Part shown: positions 16,660 to 22,093 of the stretch, piece after piece
Numbering within the stretch: position 1 is the first letter of the stretch
Layout: each line of letters starts with the position of its first letter
DNA from: Gaiellasilicea sp046594445
GTDB lineage: Bacteria; Actinomycetota; Thermoleophilia; Gaiellales; Gaiellaceae
Assembly: GCA_046594445.1 (NCBI GenBank)
Contig: JBKJSM010000005.1
Coordinates: forward strand, 1 to 24,708
Reading direction: 5' to 3'
Length of the DNA: 24,708 nt
Translations under genes and position numbers: made by a program
The notes under the pieces: generated by a model
Told to the model about the DNA's origin: nothing
Database searches by the model: none
Seen by the model: only the letters and a program-made list of their open reading frames with translations

Positions 16660-17153
16660 CCGCACTCGCAGCAGCCGGGCTCCTCCTCGCCGCGTGCGGC
16701 GGGGAGGAGCACTCGCGCTTCGTCCTGATCGCGAGCGGCCGGGACGACCACGGGGAGCTCGTGCAGGAGACGGTCGACCTGAGCGCCGAGCCAGAAGGAC
16801 CGGCGATCGCCGAGGTGACGGCCGGCAGCCTCGTCGAGGTCGTCGACACGCGGGGCGAGTGGATCCGCGTGCGCTCGCTGCAGGGTGCGGGGGCCGGCTG
16901 GGTGAACGACTACTACCTTCGGGGCGTGGCGCACCTGGTGGCCAGCGTTCCCGGTTGCCCGGTGCCGAAGCGCGACGGAGGCACCTTTGAGCCCAATGCT
17001 CAGGTGGAGCTACTCGAGTACGAGCAGCAGCCCGGTGCGATCTGGGTGCGCGTTCGTCCTCTCGGTGGCGGCACTGAGGGATGGGTTCCACCGCGGGCAC
17101 TCTCCGAGCTGCCTGCCCGCACCGGCGCCGCGCCGGCTTCCTGCAAGTCCTGA
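16599..17153 (+). CDS. SH3-domain lipoprotein
   Basis: Predicted surface lipoprotein of 184 residues with lipobox LAAC (C33), then a bacterial SH3-type domain (about 42-105, ending GWVNDYYLRG) and a second, shorter SH3-like repeat (about 112-170, with WVRVRPLGGGTEGWVPPRAL). Such domains bind cell-wall peptides. The GTG at 16599, preceded by GGAGG at six bases, lies 61 bases inside the MBL gene in another frame, so the pair overlap and are probably coupled. No ATG/GTG/TTG closer to the lipobox is in frame, which supports this start. The N-terminal extension before the hydrophobic core carries only one Lys, which is weak for a signal n-region. Confidence 0.72.
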   Translation: MQHDLVQPLQGSGKPVYLPLAALAAAGLLLAACGGEEHSRFVLIASGRDDHGELVQETVDLSAEPEGPAIAEVTAGSLVEVVDTRGEWIRVRSLQGAGAGWVNDYYLRGVAHLVASVPGCPVPKRDGGTFEPNAQVELLEYEQQPGAIWVRVRPLGGGTEGWVPPRALSELPARTGAAPASCKS

Positions 17154-17157
17154 GTGC

Positions 17158-17203
17158 CTCACGCCGTTCGACGAGGCTGCGCGGCAGGCGCTGGGTCGCT
17201 GAG
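17158..17203 (+). repeat. 46-bp direct repeat, copy 2 (antisense to SRPBCC C-terminus)
   Basis: Near-copy of the SDR gene end at 14772-14817 (42/46). On the plus strand it still reads LTPFDEAARQALGR then stop, but without the rest of an SDR gene. On the minus strand it encodes the last residues (SDPAPAAQPRRTA) of the SRPBCC protein. It starts five bases after the SH3 gene stop. Confidence 0.85.
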
Positions 17204-17647
17204 CAGCGGGCCGAGCGCCTCGGCTCGGTAGTCGAAGATTCCCTCGACCCACCGCCGGACAAGTAGACGGCGCACGAGCGCGCCCAGCGGCCCGAAGAAG
17301 AGCCGGTAGCGGACGCGGTCGTAGATCTCGGTGCCGCCCGCGACCGGCGTCAAGCGATGGGTGTGCTCCCAGAGCAGGAACGGGCCGCGCCGCTGCAGGT
17401 CGACGAAGCCCCGCGGCGGGTCCCACGCGACGATCTCGGTGCGCCAGCCGATCGGGATCCCGAAGAGCCGCAGCCGGTAGCGCAGGTGCGAGCCGAGCGC
17501 GAGCTCGTCCGGTGCGTCCCGGATCCGGAACCGCAGCCAGGGCGGGGTGATCTGCTCGAGGTTCCGCGCGTCGGCGAAGAACGCGAATGCCTCCTCGATC
17601 GGGACCGGCACGACCTGGGTGCGCTCGAGTGTGTAGTCCTCGCCCAC
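17159..17647 (-). CDS. SRPBCC family protein (coenzyme Q-binding/cyclase-like)
   Basis: A 162-residue SRPBCC protein distinct from that at 11625-12089. The opening YTLERTQVVPVPIEEAFAFFADARNLEQITPPWLRF is typical of the group often encoded beside TIGR01777/SDR epimerases and photolyases, with WEHTHRLTPVAGGTEIYDRVRY in the C-terminal half. GTG at 17647 lies two bases after the rsgA stop, so it is probably co-translated with rsgA. The last 14 codons coincide with repeat copy 2 on the opposite strand, which supports an older arrangement in which this gene and the SDR gene overlapped tail to tail. Ligand unknown. Confidence 0.86.
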   Translation of the reverse strand: MGEDYTLERTQVVPVPIEEAFAFFADARNLEQITPPWLRFRIRDAPDELALGSHLRYRLRLFGIPIGWRTEIVAWDPPRGFVDLQRRGPFLLWEHTHRLTPVAGGTEIYDRVRYRLFFGPLGALVRRLLVRRWVEGIFDYRAEALGPLLSDPAPAAQPRRTA

Positions 17648-17649
17648 GC

Positions 17650-18726
17650 CTAGCGGCCCCGCTTCCTGAGCATGTTCGCGCGGCCCTCCTCGCCGGCCTT
17701 GATCCACTTCTTCTTCTCCTGCGCCGCGAGCCGCTTGTCGAGCCGCTGCTCGAGACGGGCGGCTTCGCGCTGGAGCTTGAGGTAGCTCTCCCAGCGGCCG
17801 GGTTCGAGCGTGCCGTCCGCGAGGGCCGCGCGGACCGCGCACCCGGGCTCGGTGCCGTGCCCGCAGTCGGAGAAGCGGCAGCGCAGCTCGATCTCCTCGA
17901 CGTCCCCGAACGTCTCCGAGATGCCGTCCGAGGCTTCCCAGAGCTGGAGCTCGCGCAGCCCCGGGGTGTCGAGCACCATGCCGCCGCCGGGCAGCAGCAC
18001 GAGCTGGCGGTGCGTCGTCGTGTGCCGTCCCTCGCCGTCGTCCTCGCGGATCTCCTGCGTCGCGAGCAGCTCCTCGCCGGCGAGCGTGTTCACGAGCGTC
18101 GACTTGCCGACGCCGGACGAGCCAAGGAGGACGATCGTCTGCCCCGGCGCGAGGTGCGACCGGACGAGCTCGAGCCCCTCTCCGGTGATGCTCGAGATCG
18201 CGTGCACAGGCAGGCCAAAGGCGATCGCCTCGACCTCGAGCAGGCGTGTGGGCCAGTCCGGATAGAGGTCGGTCTTCGTCAGCACGATCACGGGCTGGGC
18301 GCCGCTCTCCCAGGCCATCGTGATGTAGCGCTCCAGCCGCCGCAGGTTGAAGTCCTCGTTCAGCGACATCAGCAGGAAGACGGTGTCGACGTTCGCCGCC
18401 AGCACCTGCTCCTGGGAGGCGGTCAGCGCCACTTTGCGGGAGAACTTCGTTCGGCGGGGGAGAACGGCCTCGATCCGGGCGGTGCCCTCCTCCGGCCGGG
18501 CGGCGACCGCGACCCAGTCGCCGACTGCCGGCAGATCGCCGATCCCGGACGCCTCGTGGGAGAGCCGGCCGGCGGGCACGGCGCGTAGCTCGCCGAGCTC
18601 GGAGAAGAGGTCGTACTCGCCGCGGTGCTGCGCGGCGACGCGCGCGGGAAGGAGGCCCTCCGCGGCGTATGGCTCGAAATCGGTTGTGTGGCTGTCCGTC
18701 CAGCCGAGATCCTGCAATGCGTACAA
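17650..18726 (-). CDS. rsgA: Ribosome small subunit-dependent GTPase RsgA
   Basis: Circularly permuted GTPase that checks late 30S ribosome assembly. The 358-residue product has an N-terminal OB-fold (about 20-90), then permuted G motifs: G4 TKTD (150-153), G5 near SSITGEG, G1 GSSGVGKST (202-210), G2 HTTTH (235-239) and G3 DTPG (253-256), followed by the zinc site C283, C288, H290, C296. The open frame extends 59 codons further up, but only from this point does the sequence look like RsgA. The TTG at 18726 has AAGGAG seven bases upstream. That ribosome binding sequence can pair with an upstream copy (see leader), suggesting translational control. Confidence 0.92.
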   Translation of the reverse strand: MYALQDLGWTDSHTTDFEPYAAEGLLPARVAAQHRGEYDLFSELGELRAVPAGRLSHEASGIGDLPAVGDWVAVAARPEEGTARIEAVLPRRTKFSRKVALTASQEQVLAANVDTVFLLMSLNEDFNLRRLERYITMAWESGAQPVIVLTKTDLYPDWPTRLLEVEAIAFGLPVHAISSITGEGLELVRSHLAPGQTIVLLGSSGVGKSTLVNTLAGEELLATQEIREDDGEGRHTTTHRQLVLLPGGGMVLDTPGLRELQLWEASDGISETFGDVEEIELRCRFSDCGHGTEPGCAVRAALADGTLEPGRWESYLKLQREAARLEQRLDKRLAAQEKKKWIKAGEEGRANMLRKRGR

Positions 18727-18732
18727 GCGAGG

Positions 18733-18797
18733 GCTCCTTGAGCGAGATGGTAGGGGCGGGCACGGTCGTAGGACGCGCGCCGCGCGGCTCAAGGAGC
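18733..18797 (-). promoter_or_regulatory. Inverted repeat masking the rsgA ribosome binding site
   Basis: In the rsgA message, GCTCCTTGAGC (18797 down to 18787) is a perfect 11-base complement of GCTCAAGGAGC (18743 down to 18733), which contains the AAGGAG of rsgA. The 43-base spacer would form the loop. Just upstream is a very stable hairpin (18812-18824 with 18829-18841, 12 bp, one mismatch) and another that shares its edge (18840-18845 with 18851-18856), so alternative folds are possible. Confidence 0.6.
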
Positions 18798-18868
18798 TGC
18801 CGGACTCGCGCGGGCGGGTTCCGCGTCTGCGGATCCCGCCCTTGCGCAAAGCAAGGTGGCCGACGGCC

Positions 18869-18913
18869 CTAGAGCCGCGGAGCTCTGAGGGCGAAGGGGG
18901 CAAGCGTTGTCAT
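18869..18913 (-). CDS. Candidate 14-residue leader peptide of rsgA
   Basis: An ATG at 18913 follows a textbook ribosome binding sequence AAGGAGGT (18928-18921) at seven bases, the strongest in the window. It opens a 14-codon frame, MTTLAPFALRAPRL, ending in TAG at 18869, in a different frame from rsgA. Such a strong initiation signal feeding so short a frame, followed by stacked hairpins and a masked downstream ribosome binding site, resembles leader peptides of translation attenuators. A CATACT at 18951-18946 could be the -10 element, giving a leader start near 18939. The peptide shows no run of one amino acid that would name the signal. There is no direct evidence of translation. Confidence 0.45.
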   Translation of the reverse strand: MTTLAPFALRAPRL

Positions 18914-18983
18914 CTTGTCGACCTCCTTCGTCGCCGGGACGGCTCAGTATGCCTGAGTGCGCTCACCCCGGTAGCGTCGTAAC

Positions 18984-19631
18984 GTGCAGACGACCCGGCC
19001 CCGTGACGGCTTCCGCGCCGGGCTGCCGCTTGCGCTCGCGCCGCTGCTCTTCGGGGCGTCGTTCGGCGTGCTCGCCGTCGATGCGGGGATGGGCTGGGCC
19101 GGCGCGATCGCGATGTCGGCCACCACGTTCGCCGGCTCGGCGCAGTTCGCCGCTGCCTCGATCCTCGACGCGGGCGGCGGCGCTGCGGCCGCGATCGTCG
19201 CCGGAGTGCTGCTGAACGCACGCTACGTCCCGCTCAGCCTGTCGGTCGCGTCGATCTTCCCCGGCTCGCGCCGCCGGCGTTTCCTCGAGTCGCAGCTGAT
19301 CGTGGACGAGTCGTGGGCGCTCGCGGGGCACGGCGGCCGCTTCGAATACGGGCTGCTGTTCGGGGTCGGCCTCCTTTTCTACGTGCTCTGGGTGGGTGGC
19401 ACCGCGCTCGGGACGGTCGTCGGCGACCTGCTCGACCCGGAGGCGATCGGGCTCGACGCCGCCTTCCCCGCGCTCTTCCTCGCGCTGCTCGTGCCGTACC
19501 TGCGCAGCCGCCGCGCGCTCGCAGTCGCGCTCGTCGCGGCGGCGATCACGCTCGCGCTGCTGCCCTTCGCGCCGCCGGGGGTGCCGATCGTGGCCGCGAG
19601 TCTCGCCTGCCTGATCGGACTGCGCAGATGA
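18984..19631 (+). CDS. azlC: AzlC-family branched-chain amino acid exporter subunit
   Basis: Larger subunit of the AzlCD (LIV-E) exporter, which moves branched-chain or related amino acids out of the cell. The 215-residue product has the family segments FRAGLPLALAPLLFGASFGV, TTFAGSAQFAAASIL (about 47-61), LLNARYVPLSLSVA and ESQLIVDESWAL, plus several membrane helices. The GTG at 18984 has no Shine-Dalgarno sequence and TAGCGT lies 7-12 bases before it, so the mRNA may be leaderless. It is divergent from rsgA, and azlD follows 130 bases later beyond a palindromic repeat. Confidence 0.9.
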   Translation: MQTTRPRDGFRAGLPLALAPLLFGASFGVLAVDAGMGWAGAIAMSATTFAGSAQFAAASILDAGGGAAAAIVAGVLLNARYVPLSLSVASIFPGSRRRRFLESQLIVDESWALAGHGGRFEYGLLFGVGLLFYVLWVGGTALGTVVGDLLDPEAIGLDAAFPALFLALLVPYLRSRRALAVALVAAAITLALLPFAPPGVPIVAASLACLIGLRR

Positions 19632-19637
19632 GCGTCG

Positions 19638-19735
19638 CTCGCCTTCGGCTCGCTCCCGTGGGGGAAACCAGGTTTCCCCCACGGACCCCCTTCTTTGTCC
19701 CTGTGGGGGAACTTCCAAGTTCCCCCACACCCCCT
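19638..19735. repeat. Composite palindromic repeat, copy B
   Basis: Right after azlC, CTCGCCTTCGGCTC (19638-19651) is followed by an eight-base gap and two strong hairpins: 19657-19683 (13-bp stem around GGGGGAAACC) and 19702-19729 (13-bp stem around GGGGGAACTT), then CCCCCT. The order, spacing and cores match copy A (9993-10116), which has an extra hairpin in the middle. In this position it could slow or end transcription between azlC and azlD. Confidence 0.75.
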
Positions 19736-19737
19736 AA

Positions 19738-19768
19738 AGCTCATGGGCCACAGGTCGGCCCATGAGCT
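19738..19768 (+). promoter_or_regulatory. Hairpin covering the azlD start codon
   Basis: AGCTCATGGGCC (19738-19749) is a perfect 12-base complement of GGCCCATGAGCT (19757-19768), with a seven-base loop ACAGGTC. The azlD ATG (19762-19764) lies in the right arm and the only weak ribosome binding sequence (AGG, 19752-19754) in the loop. Folded mRNA would hide the start codon. Confidence 0.6.
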
Positions 19769-20061
19769 GGGTCGTGATCGCAGCGGTCGGGGCGGCGACG
19801 ATGCTCTTCAAGGCCTCGGGCCCGGTCGTCCTGGGGCGCCGTGAGTTGCCGGCGCGGGCGCTCGCGCTCGTCGAAGTGTTGGCGCCCGCGATGCTCGCTG
19901 CGCTCGTGGTCACCCAGGCGGTCGGCGGCGACCGCTCGATCGTGATCGACGAGCGGCTCACCGGCGTCGCGGCGGCGGGAGTCGCGATCTGGCTGCGCGC
20001 GCCGCTTCTGCTCGTGATGGTCGTTGCGGCGGCAACCGCCGCACTGATTCGACTGTTCTAG
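19762..20061 (+). CDS. azlD: AzlD-family amino acid exporter subunit
   Basis: Small membrane partner of AzlC, 99 residues with three or four hydrophobic helices (about 2-18, 34-54, 67-80 and 80-97), matching the usual AzlD size of about 100-110. The motif KASGPVVLGRRELPARA after the first helix and the stretch LAPAMLAALVVTQ are typical of the family. The ATG sits inside a 12-bp hairpin, and the gene lies 130 bases from azlC, unusually far for this pair, which is normally overlapping. A 12-base gap with AGGA leads to the phosphotransferase gene, probably in the same transcript. Confidence 0.88.
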   Translation: MSWVVIAAVGAATMLFKASGPVVLGRRELPARALALVEVLAPAMLAALVVTQAVGGDRSIVIDERLTGVAAAGVAIWLRAPLLLVMVVAAATAALIRLF

Positions 20062-20073
20062 GATCTCTCGTCC

Positions 20074-20949
20074 ATGCGGTTGGTCGAGGAGATGGTCGAG
20101 CGGGTCTGGCCGGGCCGAGCTGCGCAGATCGACGTGCTCGGCGGCGGGATCACGAACCGGAATTTCAAGGTCACGTTCGACGACGGCGCCTACGTGCTCC
20201 GGGTCGGCGGCAAGGACACGGAGTTGCTCGGGATCGACCGCCGCGCCGAGCACGAGGCGTCGCTTGCGGCCGCCGCCGTCGGCGTCGGGCCGGAGGTCGT
20301 CGCCTTCATCGAGCCGGAGGGGTACCTGGTGACGCGGTTCATCGAGGGCGAGGTGGTCGCCCCCGAGGCGATCCGGGCGGGGGAGCCGCTCCGCCGCGTC
20401 GCGGAGTCGCTTCGCGCCATCCACGCCGGGCCGCCGATCCCGGCCCGTTTCGATCCCTTCCGGGTGGTCGAGGCATACGCCTCCACGGCTGCCACGCACG
20501 GGGTCGCGGTGCCCGACGCCTTCGACCGCTGCCTCGAGACGGCGGCGCGCGTCGAGCGGGCCCGGGGGGCCGTGCCCGAGCAGCCTTGCCACAACGATCT
20601 CCTGACCGCAAACTTCATCGACGACGGCAGCCGTGTGCGGATCGTCGACTGGGAGTACGCGGGCATGGGCGACGTCTTCTTCGACCTCGCCAACTTCGCG
20701 GTCAACAACGGTCTCTCGGCCGAGGAGAGCACCGAGCTGCTCCGCGCCTACTTCGGCGAGGTGCGCGGCGAAGACGAGCGAGCGCTGACGCTGATGCGCT
20801 TCATGTCCGACTTCCGCGAAGCGATGTGGGGCGTCGTCCAGCAGGGGCTCTCCGACCTCGACTTCGACTTCCGCGCGTACGCGCACGAGCACTTCGACCG
20901 GCTCGGGCGGATCGCCTCCGAGCGCGCGTTTCGGCGCGCGCTGGGCTAG
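20074..20949 (+). CDS. Choline/ethanolamine kinase-like phosphotransferase (APH fold)
   Basis: Protein-kinase-like phosphotransferase of 291 residues, closest in style to LicA/choline kinases. It has GGGITNRNFKV (nucleotide loop, 23-33), the catalytic loop CHNDLLTANFI with D175 and N180, and metal-binding IVDWEYAGMGDVFFDLAN with D192. The likely product is phosphocholine or another phospho-alcohol in the cytosol, but the substrate is uncertain because this fold also covers aminoglycoside, fructosamine and homoserine kinases. The presence of a demethylating dehydrogenase of the choline/betaine breakdown type 1.1 kb downstream fits a choline link. The ATG is 12 bases past azlD. Confidence 0.82.
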   Translation: MRLVEEMVERVWPGRAAQIDVLGGGITNRNFKVTFDDGAYVLRVGGKDTELLGIDRRAEHEASLAAAAVGVGPEVVAFIEPEGYLVTRFIEGEVVAPEAIRAGEPLRRVAESLRAIHAGPPIPARFDPFRVVEAYASTAATHGVAVPDAFDRCLETAARVERARGAVPEQPCHNDLLTANFIDDGSRVRIVDWEYAGMGDVFFDLANFAVNNGLSAEESTELLRAYFGEVRGEDERALTLMRFMSDFREAMWGVVQQGLSDLDFDFRAYAHEHFDRLGRIASERAFRRALG

Positions 20950-20964
20950 CTCGGCTGAGCTAGC
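20945..20964. terminator. Hairpin at the end of the phosphotransferase gene
   Basis: GCTAGCTC (20945-20952) pairs perfectly with GAGCTAGC (20957-20964) around a GGCT loop. The stem contains the stop codon of the phosphotransferase and, on the other strand, the stop of the small ORF at 20960-21046. No T-run follows on either strand, so it may be a weak or Rho-assisted terminator. Confidence 0.4.
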
Positions 20965-21046
20965 GGCGGGGGAAGAGCAGGGCGGCGGCGGCGGTAGCGT
21001 GCGCGAGCACAGACACGGTCGCCACGATCTTGAGGCTTGTGGGCAT
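20960..21046 (-). CDS. Possible 28-residue membrane peptide
   Basis: A short frame from ATG 21046 (or GTG 21052) reads MPTSLKIVATVSVLAHATAA followed by AALLFPRR and stop: a Lys, a hydrophobic helix of about 18 residues, and two C-terminal arginines. This shape is that of single-pass small membrane proteins. There is no clear ribosome binding sequence and no family match I can recall, so it may be chance; it fills most of the 145-base gap between the phosphotransferase and corA. The rest of the gap holds nothing recognisable. Confidence 0.25.
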   Translation of the reverse strand: MPTSLKIVATVSVLAHATAAAALLFPRR

Positions 21047-21094
21047 CGTCACATGAACGGATATCGGCACATTCCGGTTACGGGTGAGCGTTAT

Positions 21095-22066
21095 TTAGAG
21101 CCAGCCGGCGCGCCGGAAGCGCCGGAAGAGCGTGAAACACACGACCAGGATCAGGAGCAGCACGGCGGGGTAGCCGAAACGCCATCTGAGCTCCGGCATG
21201 TGATCGAAGTTCATCCCGTAGATGCCGGCGACCATCGTCGGCACGGCGATGATCGCTACCCAGGCGGAGATCCGGCGCATGTCCTCGTTCTGACGCACGC
21301 TCACCTGGGTCAGGTTCGCCTGCAGCACGCCCGTCAACAGGCTGCCGAAGCTCTCGACCTGGTCGGACACGCGGGCGATGTGGTCGGCGACGTCGCGGAA
21401 GTACGGCGCGAGCGCCGGGTCGAGGTTTTGCATCCCCGGCGCGGCGAGGTCCTTCAGCGCCGGCCGCAGCGGCGTCGTCGCCCGCCCGAACTCGATCACC
21501 TCGCGGCGGAGCTTGTAGATCCGCTCGACGGGGTTCGCGCCTTCGGGGGAGAAGACCTCGCTCTCTACCTCCTCGATGTCTCCACGCACCGCCTCGACGA
21601 CGTCCTCGTACGCGTCGACGACCCGGTCGACGATCGCGTGCAGGGCGGCTCCCGGCCCGCGGCGCAGGAGCTCTGGGCGCTCCTCTAGGTGCTCGCGGAC
21701 GTCGCCCAGCCCTCCGGCCTCGCCGTGACGCACGGAGATCAGGAAGTCCGGCCCGATGAAGATCATCACCTCGCCGATCTCGACCACCTCCTCGGGCCCG
21801 ACGTACCGCGCCGTCTTCAGGACGAGAAAGAGCGTGTCGTCGTACGTCTCGAGCTTCGGCCGCTGGTGCGCGCTGACAGCGTCCTCTACAGCCAGCTCGT
21901 GCAGGTCGAACTCAGCCCGGACGGTGTCGAATTCCTCCGCGGTCGGCTCGACGAGGCCGACCCAGGCGAAGCCGCCCGCCTCGCTCGCCTCCGCGCGGAG
22001 GCCGGCGATCTCCCGAGGGCGGTCGTGCCGGTGTCCGGCGCTGTAGACGGCACAGTCGACGATCAC
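21095..22066 (-). CDS. corA: CorA-family magnesium/divalent cation transporter
   Basis: Inner-membrane channel for magnesium (or cobalt, nickel, zinc), 323 residues. The long cytosolic part ends in a charged coiled helix (about 180-270), followed by two membrane helices: the first ends in the hallmark IYGMNFDHMPEL (GMN), the second is VLLLILVVCFTLF with a basic tail FRRFRRAGWL. Pentamer assembly is the family rule. GTG at 22066 gives the expected MIVDCAVYS start; the open frame runs on upstream through the antisense of the next gene but without homology. No Shine-Dalgarno sequence is near, so initiation may be leaderless. It diverges from the dehydrogenase gene over 27 bases. Confidence 0.92.
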   Translation of the reverse strand: MIVDCAVYSAGHRHDRPREIAGLRAEASEAGGFAWVGLVEPTAEEFDTVRAEFDLHELAVEDAVSAHQRPKLETYDDTLFLVLKTARYVGPEEVVEIGEVMIFIGPDFLISVRHGEAGGLGDVREHLEERPELLRRGPGAALHAIVDRVVDAYEDVVEAVRGDIEEVESEVFSPEGANPVERIYKLRREVIEFGRATTPLRPALKDLAAPGMQNLDPALAPYFRDVADHIARVSDQVESFGSLLTGVLQANLTQVSVRQNEDMRRISAWVAIIAVPTMVAGIYGMNFDHMPELRWRFGYPAVLLLILVVCFTLFRRFRRAGWL

Positions 22067-22093
22067 CGTCGCATACTGACGTAAGTTCTCCCG
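22067..22093. promoter_or_regulatory. 27-base divergent spacer with near-palindrome
   Basis: Between the GTG of corA and the ATG of the dehydrogenase lie 27 bases containing ACTGACGTAAGT (22075-22086), which matches its own reverse complement at 10 of 12 positions. Neither gene has a clear ribosome binding sequence here. Promoters for both directions must overlap the opposite gene's start, so one bound protein could affect both. Confidence 0.35.

Noticed and set aside
18727..18903. N-terminal extension of RsgA from TTG 18903
   Set aside because: The added residues are Arg/Pro/Ser-rich and unlike any RsgA start, while TTG 18726 has a good ribosome binding sequence directly before family sequence.
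20074..20949. Aminoglycoside resistance kinase
   Set aside because: The fold is shared, but the LicA/choline-kinase style motifs and metabolic neighbours fit better, and nothing points to resistance.
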